This document shows, one piece after another, positions 31,477 to 38,877 of a stretch of 64,000 bases of DNA; position 1 is the first letter of the stretch, and every line of letters starts with the position of its first letter. The stretch is from Sebaldella termitidis ATCC 33386 (GTDB lineage Bacteria > Fusobacteriota > Fusobacteriia > Fusobacteriales > Leptotrichiaceae). Below the pieces are notes generated by a model. The model did no database searches, was not told where the DNA came from, and saw nothing but the letters and a program-made list of their open reading frames with translations. The stretch spans positions 868,001-932,000 of the forward strand of contig NC_013517.1 of NCBI RefSeq assembly GCF_000024405.1. Direction: 5' to 3'. The position numbers and the translations under genes were made by a program.

Positions 31477-32538
31477 GTGGTAATAGGATCATTAATATTA
31501 TTGGTACTGTTTTGTATTTTTGCGTGGTACTCCAAAGAACATACAATTTTAGATGTTATCATCTTAGGAATTTTATTCTTAATTATCTCCGGTTTCGTTT
31601 CTTGTATTGATAGGAGTATACAGACTTATGATGAAGAAATATGGTCTGGATATGCTTATGATGTAAAACATATTGAAGAATGGGATCAGTGGATACCACC
31701 ACAAAGAATATGTACCAGAAGTGGAAAAACAACTAAATGTACAACAAGGCCGGGTTATTGGGTTCACCATTCAGCAGAAAATTATATATATACAACTGAT
31801 GGTGGAAAAATTAAGGTTAATTGGTCTTTAGATGGAAAAGTCAAACTCAATGATAGGTTTCCAAATAAAAAAGAAGAATTGATTAAATTATGGCCTTTAG
31901 GAACTACGACAGCATCTAAGCATGAGTATAAAAACTTATTGAAAGCAAGTAGTAGCTTATATAAATTTGATGGTAATGTTAAAGATTATAAATTACCTGA
32001 ATATCCAAATGAATTTAAATCTTATGTGAAAATAAATAGATTAATTGGTGATTTTGAAAATCATGTGGAATTAAATAATAAAATTATGAAAATAAATACT
32101 AATTTGAATATAAGGGATAAAAAACAAGTAAATTTTATTTTAGTGAAATTTGATAATGTAACTAATGATCATCTATATGCGTTAAGAGATTACTGGAAGA
32201 ACGGGAAGAAAAATGATTATATAATAGCTTTGAATATGAATGGTGATTATGTTCAGGATATGTTGATAATATCTTGGACAGAAGCCGAAATTCTTAATAC
32301 TAAAATAACAACTATGACTTTGCATAAAAGACTGGATATGAAAAATTTTGATAAATACTTGGAAAATGTGGAATATTTAATCAAAGAAAATTTTGTAAGA
32401 AAAGAAATGAAGGATTATGAGGAATATATTGTAATTGAAACTTCATTGACTTCAAAGATAATTTGTTTTGTATTAGAAATCTTAATAATTATAGGTTTCA
32501 TAATATGTCCGGTGAAGAAAATGATGGATAATTATTAA
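31477..32538 (+). CDS. Phage membrane protein with extracytoplasmic domain, 353 residues
   Basis: Two N-terminal transmembrane helices (residues 2-18, 25-44) and one near the C-terminus (about 325-345) enclose a large domain. A cysteine-bearing motif WIPPQRICTRSGKTTKCT is followed by GYWVHHSAENYIYTTDGG, a pattern seen in paired phage membrane genes. It may be involved in superinfection control or the phage-membrane interface. GTG start with TAGGTGATT upstream. Confidence 0.55.
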   Translation: MVIGSLILLVLFCIFAWYSKEHTILDVIILGILFLIISGFVSCIDRSIQTYDEEIWSGYAYDVKHIEEWDQWIPPQRICTRSGKTTKCTTRPGYWVHHSAENYIYTTDGGKIKVNWSLDGKVKLNDRFPNKKEELIKLWPLGTTTASKHEYKNLLKASSSLYKFDGNVKDYKLPEYPNEFKSYVKINRLIGDFENHVELNNKIMKINTNLNIRDKKQVNFILVKFDNVTNDHLYALRDYWKNGKKNDYIIALNMNGDYVQDMLIISWTEAEILNTKITTMTLHKRLDMKNFDKYLENVEYLIKENFVRKEMKDYEEYIVIETSLTSKIICFVLEILIIIGFIICPVKKMMDNY

Positions 32539-32550
32539 AGAGGTGATTAT

Positions 32551-33180
32551 ATGAACAAGATGATACTTATAAACAATACATCAATAATAGCAAAAGAATA
32601 TTCGGAAGAAAGAGTTATAACTGCATGGGATATTGCAAAACTTCACAAAAGAGAAATAAGGGAAATAAATCAAAATTTTAAACATATAAAAGATAGACTC
32701 AAATATGGTGAAGATTATTATGTGGTTTCCAGAGATTTTGCTGAATCAAATCAGATGATTCAGGAATTTTTGCCAAATAATGTCCGGGAAATAATACTTT
32801 TTACAGAAACAGGGTATCTGATGTTGGTGAGAACACTTAATGATGATCTAAGTTGGAAAATACAAAAATCTTTGATAAAAACATACTTTACATTGAAAAA
32901 AATCGAAGCTTTGACAGTTGAAGACATGATCATAATGCAAGCTAATGAAGTAAAAGCAGTAAAAACTAAAGTAGAAGTACTTGAAGATAAAATAAATAAT
33001 CAGATTAGGAAAAAGAATAAAAATGAAAAAGGAGTTTTTCTTACTAAATTTAAAATAAAATCAAAGACTTACTCCATTCAAACCAGTAAAAATTATACAA
33101 AATATTTCAAGCAGGAAAAAACGCTTGCCAAATACTTAAATGAAAATGGTTGGAAAATATATACTGAAAATAAAAGCTAG
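32551..33180 (+). CDS. ORF6N-domain antirepressor-like protein
   Basis: The 209-residue protein has an ORF6N domain (RVITAWDIAKLHKREIREIN, FKHIKDRLKYGEDYYVV, LFTETGYLMLVRTLNDD; residues 20-105). A coiled-coil region (KAVKTKVEVLEDKINNQI) and a basic C-terminus follow. ORF6N proteins are phage DNA-binding or antirepressor-type regulators. It is one of five antirepressor-like genes in this prophage. Confidence 0.8.
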   Translation: MNKMILINNTSIIAKEYSEERVITAWDIAKLHKREIREINQNFKHIKDRLKYGEDYYVVSRDFAESNQMIQEFLPNNVREIILFTETGYLMLVRTLNDDLSWKIQKSLIKTYFTLKKIEALTVEDMIIMQANEVKAVKTKVEVLEDKINNQIRKKNKNEKGVFLTKFKIKSKTYSIQTSKNYTKYFKQEKTLAKYLNENGWKIYTENKS

Positions 33181-33188
33181 GAGGATTC

Positions 33189-33617
33189 ATGGATAAATTA
33201 AGAGTTTGGATAGAAAAGAAAAAATTATTAGGTGAAGTAAGAGAGGTAAATTATATTGATAAAATAGTCTGGGTAGTAGGTCAATGGGGTGGATTCCGTT
33301 CAGAAGATGCAATCTTTATGAAGCCATTAATGAAAAAAGATATAACAGGCAAAGATATATTTGAGGGTGATATTATTCAGTTTCATGATAATGACGGAAA
33401 CGCCGGAAGAATGATAGTAAAATATGGTGAACTAGAACATATGGTATTGTCGAAATATAATCAAACACTTAAAAAAGTAAAAATGTGGGGTTTTTACTTT
33501 GAAGTATCTGATGAAGATAAAAAAGTACTTTGGAGGGCTGAAAATGATGATAGGACAGAAAATGATATTGAAAAAGAAATAAAAATTGTAGGGAATATAT
33601 ATGAAAATAAAAGCTAA
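33189..33617 (+). CDS. YopX family protein, second copy
   Basis: A 142-residue YopX-fold protein: LRVWIEKKKLLGEV replaces the usual FRAW, and MKKDITGKDIFEGDIIQFHD and IKIVGNIYENKS match the conserved core and end. It is divergent from the copy at 15645-16025. Function unknown. Confidence 0.75.
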   Translation: MDKLRVWIEKKKLLGEVREVNYIDKIVWVVGQWGGFRSEDAIFMKPLMKKDITGKDIFEGDIIQFHDNDGNAGRMIVKYGELEHMVLSKYNQTLKKVKMWGFYFEVSDEDKKVLWRAENDDRTENDIEKEIKIVGNIYENKS

Positions 33618-33633
33618 TTAAAGAAGGTCTTAT

Positions 33634-34485
33634 ATGGATAAATTAAAAACAGGGATATTTCAGTATGATGGAGAGAGTAATGAGCTGAAATTATACTGGA
33701 ATGTTCAAAGTATACCAAAACCAAGTGACTTGAAGCTACAAACTGAAATACTCACAAATACACCAATTAAATTAATTCCTCAGTTGAGATTAAGTTTAGA
33801 TCAAATGAGATTAATAAAAGTTCTGACAAGTGAATATGGGGCTATATTAGGTTATGAACAACCTGAAATGCAAGAAATTTTAAGGGATGAATTTTGTGAA
33901 TTATATGAGTTTGAATGGTTTAGTACATCACCATACAAAACAGAGGCTTGTACATTGGAAGTGGCTACTAAATTTATAGATTTTATTATTAATCATGCAA
34001 TTATAGTCAATAATATATATTTATATGTAATTGACAAAAAAGAAAAAAGAGCGATTCCGTGTAGAGAATATGTAAGTGACTTCTATAGTTATGTTGTAGC
34101 ATGCTATTTAAATAAAAAATGTGTGGTATGTGGTCAAAGACATGAATATGAACAAGGGTATATAGTTGATTTTGACCATGCGGATAAGGTAGGAACTCTA
34201 GGAGCAAGAAAATATGATGACGGATTACAATTAAGAGGGTGGACATTATGCAGGAAGCATCACCAGCAAAGAGAAGCCACTCCGCTATTGGATTTTATGG
34301 AATACTGGCACATAGCACCAATTAAATTAAGTCCTACTTTAGTAGCAATAGGACAAAAACTATATCCTGAACAATTCAAAGCTTTTGATATTGAAAAGCA
34401 TAGACCGCATGTCAGATTAGAAGTTCAGGAGTTTGTTCAAAAAAATAAAGGGAAGTTATTCCGTCAAGGGATAGCGTATGCATAG
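33634..34485 (+). CDS. Putative HNHc nuclease
   Basis: The 283-residue protein matches the phage putative HNHc nuclease family: helical N-terminal part, then CVVCGQRHEYEQGYIVDFDH (zinc cysteines and H), GARKYDDGLQLRGWTLCRKHHQQRE (the asparagine-like position and final histidines). Likely a structure-specific or packaging-related endonuclease; in some phages this gene sits with recombination functions. Confidence 0.8.
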   Translation: MDKLKTGIFQYDGESNELKLYWNVQSIPKPSDLKLQTEILTNTPIKLIPQLRLSLDQMRLIKVLTSEYGAILGYEQPEMQEILRDEFCELYEFEWFSTSPYKTEACTLEVATKFIDFIINHAIIVNNIYLYVIDKKEKRAIPCREYVSDFYSYVVACYLNKKCVVCGQRHEYEQGYIVDFDHADKVGTLGARKYDDGLQLRGWTLCRKHHQQREATPLLDFMEYWHIAPIKLSPTLVAIGQKLYPEQFKAFDIEKHRPHVRLEVQEFVQKNKGKLFRQGIAYA

Positions 34486-34493
34486 GAGGAACA

Positions 34494-34715
34494 ATGAGTT
34501 TAGATGTTTTAGAAATAAAATTTAAAAATAAAGATCTGTTAGTAGTACATGATGTTAAATCTACAATTATGTTGCAAGAATATTGTTCGTTTATTGTAAA
34601 AGCAGCATCAGTGTTTAAATACAATAATAAAGTCGTAAAAAACTATACTTTTAATCTTGCGAAGATAGAAACAATAAAAAAAAATAATAAGTTGATTTAT
34701 TTGGAAAAGTGCTAG
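34494..34715 (+). CDS. Phage hypothetical protein, 73 residues
   Basis: A small beta-rich protein (LDVLEIKFKNKDLLVVHDVK) with two cysteines. No known family. Confidence 0.55.
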   Translation: MSLDVLEIKFKNKDLLVVHDVKSTIMLQEYCSFIVKAASVFKYNNKVVKNYTFNLAKIETIKKNNKLIYLEKC

Positions 34716-34747
34716 GAAGACTCTTGTGTAGAAGATAGGAGGCTATA

Positions 34748-34924
34748 ATGAAAAATAAAATAGAAATCCGTTGCAAAAAATGTGGAAAGCTAGCTATGGA
34801 GATAGAAGTAGAGGGTAGAGTAAAATATGACTTTAAGTGTAAAAGATGCAGTTGTAAAAATATAGGCATAGTAAAGGGTTTAAGGAGGAAATATGGAACA
34901 AATCTTACAATTATGGACGGCTGA
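34748..34924 (+). CDS. Com-like zinc-finger protein, copy 1
   Basis: The 58-residue peptide, with AGGAGG upstream of the ATG, has IRCKKCGKLAMEIEVEGR followed by FKCKRCSCKNIG: a CxxC-x(n)-CxxC finger with the layout of Mu Com, a translational activator that binds the mom message. Beyond the finger is a basic tail. The next gene starts inside this one. The nearby DNA modification genes make a Com-type role plausible, but no mom-like gene is recognised. Confidence 0.65.
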   Translation: MKNKIEIRCKKCGKLAMEIEVEGRVKYDFKCKRCSCKNIGIVKGLRRKYGTNLTIMDG

Positions 34925-35075
34925 GCCATTAAAGGTTGGATATTTAGTTAATATAATAAGCTTGAGTGAAAATAAAGAAGTTAAAGCTGAAATAATAAAA
35001 ATCATAAGCCAAGATGTAAATGAAGTAGGAAATTGGTTTAATGTGATTACAGCTAAAGAATTAGGGGTGAAGTAA
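34893..35075 (+). CDS. Phage hypothetical protein, 60 residues
   Basis: MEQILQLWTAEPLKVGYLVN; an alpha/beta peptide with AAGGAGGAAAT before the ATG. It overlaps the end of the Com-like gene and the start of the next gene. Unknown function. Confidence 0.55.
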   Translation: MEQILQLWTAEPLKVGYLVNIISLSENKEVKAEIIKIISQDVNEVGNWFNVITAKELGVK

Positions 35076-35341
35076 TGCTAGCAATAACAATTGTAATATG
35101 TATATTTTTGTTTCTGATGGCTGCTTTGATATTAGGCCATATAGAAAAGAGACAGGCTGATAAAGAAGATATATATGAAATATTGAGCGAATTAGATAAA
35201 CGCATACATGATTTAATAAAAAATAAAGTATCAATAGATGATTTGAATATAACGCAAGGAGCAATTGATCAACTTAGTTGTTTAGTCACGGAATGTAGAG
35301 ACAGGGTTAATAATTTAGAAAAAGAAAAACACAATATATAG
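35075..35341 (+). CDS. Membrane-anchored coiled-coil protein, 88 residues
   Basis: One N-terminal transmembrane helix (MLAITIVICIFLFLMAALIL) is followed by a charged coiled coil (DIYEILSELDKRIHDLIKNK). It resembles small phage membrane proteins of the Rz or holin-regulator kind, but is in the early region. Unknown. Confidence 0.55.
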   Translation: MLAITIVICIFLFLMAALILGHIEKRQADKEDIYEILSELDKRIHDLIKNKVSIDDLNITQGAIDQLSCLVTECRDRVNNLEKEKHNI

Positions 35342-35434
35342 TTTTAAGTGGGATAATTTTCCGATAAAATACAATACAAAACACAAGATGTTGTAATTAC
35401 CATCCAGCAGGATAAGAAAGGATTAATACTGAAT

Positions 35435-35596
35435 ATGAAGAAAGTTAGAGTGAGATGTAAGTTTTGTGGAAGACATGTAATAGGACTTGAAATAGAAGGG
35501 CAAGTAAAAGGCAATTGGAAATGTAAAAAGTGTGGCAGAGACAATAATATATCTGTTTTTGATAAAAATATTGAAAATGCACAATCAAAATGTTAA
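35435..35596 (+). CDS. Com-like zinc-finger protein, copy 2
   Basis: The 53-residue peptide has VRCKFCGRHVIGLEIEGQVK and WKCKKCGRDNNISV: the same finger layout as the product of 34748-34924, including the EIEG segment between the cysteine pairs, so the two are paralogues. An AAAGGA site lies upstream. The last codons overlap the frame of the thermonuclease gene. Confidence 0.62.
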   Translation: MKKVRVRCKFCGRHVIGLEIEGQVKGNWKCKKCGRDNNISVFDKNIENAQSKC

Positions 35597-35622
35597 AATG
35601 TATTAAAAAATCGAGGTATAAC

Positions 35623-36084
35623 ATGAGAAAAATATTCTTGGTATTTTTGGTTGTTTCAAATTTATTATTTAGTTATAGAGTTATTAGTGTGAGTGATGGA
35701 GATACTATAACAATAATGATGAATGGTGAAAAACAGAAAATACGTTTATATGGGGTTGACACACCAGAAATCAATCAGTCATTCGGAACAGAAGCAAAGC
35801 AATTCTTATCAGATCAAATCCTTAATAGAGATGTAGAAATAGAAGTAAAAGACACAGATAGATATAAAAGGCTTGTGGCAATTGTTTATTTAAATGATAG
35901 AAGCATGAATGAACTGTTGTTAAAAGAAGGCTGGGCGTGGTGGTATGAAGCTTATGCTAAAAAGGAATACAAATATAAAGAGTTACAGGAGCAAGCTCAA
36001 GAGAAAAAGCGGGGAATGTGGAGAAATAAAGGAAATATTCCGCCTTGGGAGTTCAGGAAGATGAAAAAGGTTAAAACAAAATAA
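35623..36084 (+). CDS. Secreted staphylococcal-type (thermo)nuclease
   Basis: A 153-residue SNase-like protein: signal peptide MRKIFLVFLVVSNLLFS, then SVSDGDTITI (calcium aspartate), IRLYGVDTPEIN (catalytic arginine and glutamate region), TDRYKRLVAIVYL and EGWAWWYEAY. It cleaves DNA or RNA outside the cytoplasm if exported. The start at 35623 has GAGGTATAAC and gives a proper signal; an ATG at 35590 does not. Possibly superinfection-related or a fitness factor. Confidence 0.85.
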   Translation: MRKIFLVFLVVSNLLFSYRVISVSDGDTITIMMNGEKQKIRLYGVDTPEINQSFGTEAKQFLSDQILNRDVEIEVKDTDRYKRLVAIVYLNDRSMNELLLKEGWAWWYEAYAKKEYKYKELQEQAQEKKRGMWRNKGNIPPWEFRKMKKVKTK

Positions 36085-36103
36085 TATATATTTAGGAGGG
36101 AAG

Positions 36104-36733
36104 ATGAAAAAACAATTTTTATTAGGAATAGGTATAATAATTTTTATTTTTCTAGCAGTGGGGAGTACAGATTCTGACAAAGAAGAAAAAGAACGTGAAA
36201 TAAAAGAATATGCTGAAAAAACAGCGAAATTGTCACCAGAAGAAAAAGCAAAAATAGATGCTGCAAATTTGGAAGAGAGGAGAAAACAAGAGGAACGGTC
36301 AAAGGAAAAACAGGCTAATAAAGTCCAAAAAGCGACGAGTTCTGTTTCGCCAGACTCTAAAACCGTTTATGAAGATGATGAAATTGGAAAAGAATTACGA
36401 GGTGAAATTGGTCATAGAGCTAAAAAAATAACTATTTTTGATGATGGGGCAATAGTACAAGTTGAAGCTCAAGATGGTATTGATAGAAAAATGGTAGTAA
36501 AGGGAATGGTGAGAGATTCAGGACAAATACTTGAAAAATTAGAAAAAATATCAAAGAAGCATGGAGCAAATTCATATCAAGAAGTTACAATAGAATTCTT
36601 TTTTGATTTGAGAGCTCCAGACGGGAAAGTGAGCAATGAAAAAATATTCAGAATAACAAAATCAGGTTCAGATATAAAGTCTACATTCATTCATCCTGTG
36701 ATACAGCAAGCTTATTCTGAACTGTATGAATAA
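36104..36733 (+). CDS. Membrane-anchored phage protein, 209 residues
   Basis: An N-terminal hydrophobic segment (FLLGIGIIIFIFLAVGS) is followed by a highly charged coil (residues 25-75) and a small alpha/beta domain (KKITIFDDGAIVQVEAQDG, YQEVTIEFFFDLRAPDG). It resembles host-derived exported proteins in many firmicute and fusobacterial phages. Unknown function. AGGAGGGAAG site. Confidence 0.6.
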   Translation: MKKQFLLGIGIIIFIFLAVGSTDSDKEEKEREIKEYAEKTAKLSPEEKAKIDAANLEERRKQEERSKEKQANKVQKATSSVSPDSKTVYEDDEIGKELRGEIGHRAKKITIFDDGAIVQVEAQDGIDRKMVVKGMVRDSGQILEKLEKISKKHGANSYQEVTIEFFFDLRAPDGKVSNEKIFRITKSGSDIKSTFIHPVIQQAYSELYE

Positions 36734-36774
36734 TAGCCTAAATAAAGGGCTATTTTTATTTTGAAAAATATTTC

Positions 36775-36803
36775 TTGACTTCAATGTGTAAATGTGTTAA
36801 TTT
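36775..36803 (+). promoter_or_regulatory. Promoter with iterated operator-like sequence
   Basis: TTGACT (36775-36780), 17-nt spacer, TAATTT (36798-36803). The region 36784-36815 repeats TGTAAATG / TGTTAATT / TGTAAATGAGTTA, short direct repeats as expected for ribbon-helix-helix dimers. Confidence 0.55.
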
Positions 36804-36828
36804 GTAAATGAGTTAGGAGGTGAGTTTT

Positions 36829-36966
36829 ATAAAAAATATTGGCTTCACTGTTGAAGATGAATTCCATAAGAAACTCAAAATAAAAGCTACAAAAGAGGGG
36901 AAAGGTATAAAAGAATATATCATAGATTTGATAAAAAAAGATATGGAAAAAGACAGTGATAAATAA
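36829..36966 (+). CDS. Ribbon-helix-helix protein, 45 residues, possible ATA start
   Basis: The frame IGFTVEDEFHKKLKIKATKE (after KN) is a typical Arc/MetJ-like ribbon-helix-helix sequence, with GIKEYIIDLIKKDM as helix B. The only codon at proper distance from GGAGGTG is ATA at 36829, giving M-KNIGFTV; a GTG twelve bases upstream abuts the site. It probably autoregulates through the repeats in its promoter. Confidence 0.6.
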   Translation: MKNIGFTVEDEFHKKLKIKATKEGKGIKEYIIDLIKKDMEKDSDK

Positions 36967-36993
36967 AAACAGCCCTTCATCTAAAAAAGATAA

Positions 36994-37048
36994 AGAGCTT
37001 TTGAAGTTTAATACTTCCTCACAAGAGTATTATATCAAAAAAAGCTCT
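36994..37048 (+). other. Nested stem-loop upstream of an antirepressor
   Basis: AGAGCTTTT (36994-37002) pairs with AAAAGCTCT (37040-37048), and inside it AATACT pairs with AGTATT. There is no T run. It lies 38 bp before the start of the antirepressor gene and may control its leader. The rest of the 120-bp gap has no other feature. Confidence 0.45.
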
Positions 37049-37086
37049 AAATATCAATATAAAATACAAATTTAGGAGGTATTTTT

Positions 37087-37719
37087 ATGAATTATTTAGA
37101 GAAAAAGATTGTGTTTCATGAAGATGAAATTTTGACATTTCAAGATCAAGAAACTGGCAAAATTTATGTAGCTGTTACAATGATATGTAATAGTCTTGGC
37201 ATGTCAGAGAATCAAAGAGACACGCAGGTTAAAAAAATAAAAAATGATGGAACATTGAAATTAGGGGCTAAAGAGCTCACCGTCAAAATTGACGGTCAGG
37301 TTCGAGAACAGATGTTTATTGAGTTAGAGTTCCTTACAGGTTGGTTATTTAAAATAAATCCAGCAAGATTTTCCGAGGAGCTAAAAGAGAAACTTATTGA
37401 TTATCAGCTTCATTGTCAAGAAATTTTAACTGATGAATTTTTTGGAAAAAGAGAACTATTATTACCCGGACACAATGATGAAAAATTGAATCCTCACTTA
37501 AATGATATTGACGACAGGTCTTCAATCATCAGGGGCATAGAAGCGGAACTTACAAAATTATATGACGAATTAGTATATCACTACAACTGGATAAAGAATA
37601 GATCAGAAGTCAAAAGAGATGAATATATCGGAAATATCAGAAAAGCTAAACAAAAACGTTTTATTGATAATGGAAAAGAACTTACAACAGAAGATATTGA
37701 CAAGTTAAACGGAAGATGA
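37087..37719 (+). CDS. Phage antirepressor-type protein (P22_AR_N-like), paralogue
   Basis: The 210-residue protein has the same architecture as 19363-19983. The N-terminal half (IVFHEDEILTFQDQETGKIY, TMICNSLGMSENQRDTQVK, LTGWLFKINPARF) has diverged, while the C-terminal ~75 residues (HLNDIDDRS ... DIDKLNGR) are nearly identical, including EYIGNIRKAKQK. That mosaic pattern points to recombination or purifying selection on the C-terminal domain. AGGAGGTATTTTT site. Confidence 0.8.
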   Translation: MNYLEKKIVFHEDEILTFQDQETGKIYVAVTMICNSLGMSENQRDTQVKKIKNDGTLKLGAKELTVKIDGQVREQMFIELEFLTGWLFKINPARFSEELKEKLIDYQLHCQEILTDEFFGKRELLLPGHNDEKLNPHLNDIDDRSSIIRGIEAELTKLYDELVYHYNWIKNRSEVKRDEYIGNIRKAKQKRFIDNGKELTTEDIDKLNGR

Positions 37720-37754
37720 CAATAAAGGGACTAAATTTAAGGAGAGATATTCAA

Positions 37755-38243
37755 ATGTTGGCAATTCAATGTACAAAGAAACTAAAAGATGAACTGAAAA
37801 TAGAGTTTGAAGATAAAGAACTATATAATGTAGATCCGCTTTATTCATGGCATTCACATTTATTTAAGTACGGCAGAATGAAATGTGTAGTAATTATGAA
37901 TACTTTGACAAGATATAATTTTATATTAGTCGGACTTAAAAGCAAAGATTTTAAAGATTATGAAAGAATAGTTTTAGAAGCAATAAGAGAAAATCTTTTG
38001 TTAGATGGTGCGACTGATGAAATGGTAGAAAAGTATTTTGATAAGATAAACCAGATTATTTATTTGCCTACAAGCAGTAGACCTGTAATAAGCCAAATGA
38101 ATGAAGTTATAACAACATTTACTTGGTGGATTGAAGATAGCACTGTGGAAGAAGTGAATCGTAAACTGAATGATCACCCTATGCTGACATTACCTAAAAT
38201 ATATTCAGGAATATCAATGATGGATGAATTGAATAATTTGTGA
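37755..38243 (+). CDS. DUF6933 family protein
   Basis: From ATG 37755 (AAGGAGAGATATT upstream) the 162-residue product starts MLAIQCTKKLKDELKIE and contains DPLYSWHSHLFKYGRMKCVV and TLTRYNFILVGLK, the DUF6933 pattern, common in mobile elements with unknown function. A longer start at 37716 is possible. It precedes the RNA-rich gap. Confidence 0.7.
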   Translation: MLAIQCTKKLKDELKIEFEDKELYNVDPLYSWHSHLFKYGRMKCVVIMNTLTRYNFILVGLKSKDFKDYERIVLEAIRENLLLDGATDEMVEKYFDKINQIIYLPTSSRPVISQMNEVITTFTWWIEDSTVEEVNRKLNDHPMLTLPKIYSGISMMDELNNL

Positions 38244-38255
38244 TAAAAAATATTG

Positions 38256-38284
38256 TTTACTTTAGTATATTATTTTGATATAAT
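38256..38284 (+). promoter_or_regulatory. Promoter of the RNA-rich segment
   Basis: TTTACT (38256-38261), 17-nt spacer, TATAAT (38279-38284) at the left edge of the non-coding region. Confidence 0.55.
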
Positions 38285-38290
38285 TTATAT

Positions 38291-38437
38291 ACTGAAAAAG
38301 CAACATCATCTCTTTTTCAGTTTCAATTTCAACTAGCTCTGGTAGGCTAGTATAAAAAATAAAAAAATAAAAAAAGATTTTAAATTGTAATCGAGTCATG
38401 CAGGACTCCTTTATTTGGGTGGAGAAATCCGCCTTTT
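38291..38437 (+). ncRNA. Putative structured RNA
   Basis: Four stems follow each other: ACTGAAAAAG (38291) / CTTTTTCAGT (38312); ACTAGC (38332) / GCTAGT (38346); GAGTC (38393) / GACTC (38404); GGTGGA (38418) / TCCGCC (38428) with a T run to 38438. The last is either a terminator or a processing hairpin just before the 5S-like RNA. No ORF is present. Confidence 0.45.
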
Positions 38438-38442
38438 TATTT

Positions 38443-38549
38443 GTTAATATTTAAATTCAGAGGGTACACCTTGTCACATGCCGAACCAAGCAGTTAAGTT
38501 CTGAAACTCAAAAGATACTTTTTCATTAGGGAAAATATGATATGTTAAC
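38443..38549 (+). ncRNA. Divergent 5S rRNA-like RNA
   Basis: The segment contains GGGTACACC, then CATGCCGAAC and AGTTAAG, the most conserved loops of bacterial 5S rRNA, in right order and spacing. It can form helix I GTTAA (38443-38447) / TTAAC (38545-38549), helix II TTCAGA (38456-38461) / TCTGAA (38500-38505), helix III CTTG (38470-38473) / CAAG (38487-38490), and a helix IV/V arm from ATACTTTTTC to GGGAAAATAT (38515-38538). Helix III differs from the usual CUGU/ACAG at both strands in a compensating way. Length (107 nt) is close to the normal 110-120. Function unknown: alternative 5S, ribosomal protein decoy, or leader element. Confidence 0.65.
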
Positions 38550-38574
38550 GAAAATAAAAAAAGGAGAATATGTA

Positions 38575-38640
38575 ATGTCGGAGATTACAATATTAGTTCT
38601 TGCTCTAGCCATATATAAGATTATCGATAAGCTAAAGTAA
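38575..38640 (+). CDS. Hydrophobic peptide, 21 residues (toxin-like)
   Basis: MSEITILVLALAIYKIIDKL plus a final lysine is a single membrane helix with a basic end, the form of type I toxin peptides of the Fst/Ldr kind. AAGGAG lies 8 bp before the ATG at 38575, and a terminator follows. It is 25 bp downstream of the 5S-like RNA with no terminator between, so both may be on one transcript. Toxicity is not shown by sequence. Confidence 0.5.
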   Translation: MSEITILVLALAIYKIIDKLK

Positions 38641-38655
38641 GAGTTTTGAAATTTT

Positions 38656-38683
38656 CAACCCTGTACCAGCAGGGTTGTTTTTA
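38656..38683 (+). terminator. Rho-independent terminator
   Basis: CAACCCTG (38656-38663) pairs perfectly with CAGGGTTG (38670-38677) and is followed by T residues. Confidence 0.85.
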
Positions 38684-38728
38684 TATTAAATAAATCATAA
38701 GCAAATGAGCTAAAAGTAAGTAGTAATG

Positions 38729-38757
38729 TTGACAAACACGAACTTTTGTAGTATAAT
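38729..38757 (+). promoter_or_regulatory. Consensus sigma-70 promoter
   Basis: TTGACA (38729-38734), exactly 17 nt, TATAAT (38752-38757): a fully consensus promoter, stronger than any other seen in the prophage, reading into a non-coding RNA. Confidence 0.85.
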
Positions 38758-38763
38758 TAAGTG

Positions 38764-38877
38764 AAAATTGAATATTGCGGAGCATTTAGTATAGATAATC
38801 TACGGACAATGTCTTTAATTCGCGCGAGTCCTAACGGGACCTGACACATAGCAATGTGTGTTGGGTTCCTTTTTTTT
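38764..38877 (+). ncRNA. Putative 114-nt RNA with terminator
   Basis: The transcript from the consensus promoter has no ORF. It ends in an extended hairpin, GGGACC (38836-38841) with GGTTCC (38864-38869) and an inner ACACAT/ATGTGT, then eight T residues. GTCC (38829-38832) could pair with the GGGAC of the terminator, an alternative fold typical of attenuators. It is either a strong small RNA or the leader of the 38926 gene. Confidence 0.55.

Noticed and set aside
36810..36830. GTG upstream of the ribbon-helix-helix gene as its start
   Set aside because: It abuts the Shine-Dalgarno sequence with no spacing; ATA at 36829 has proper spacing, though this remains unproven.
38764..38877. tRNA-like look (TTTAGTATAGATAATCTA resembling a D arm)
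   Set aside because: No acceptor stem partner for GCGGAGC and no T arm; the end is a terminator hairpin.
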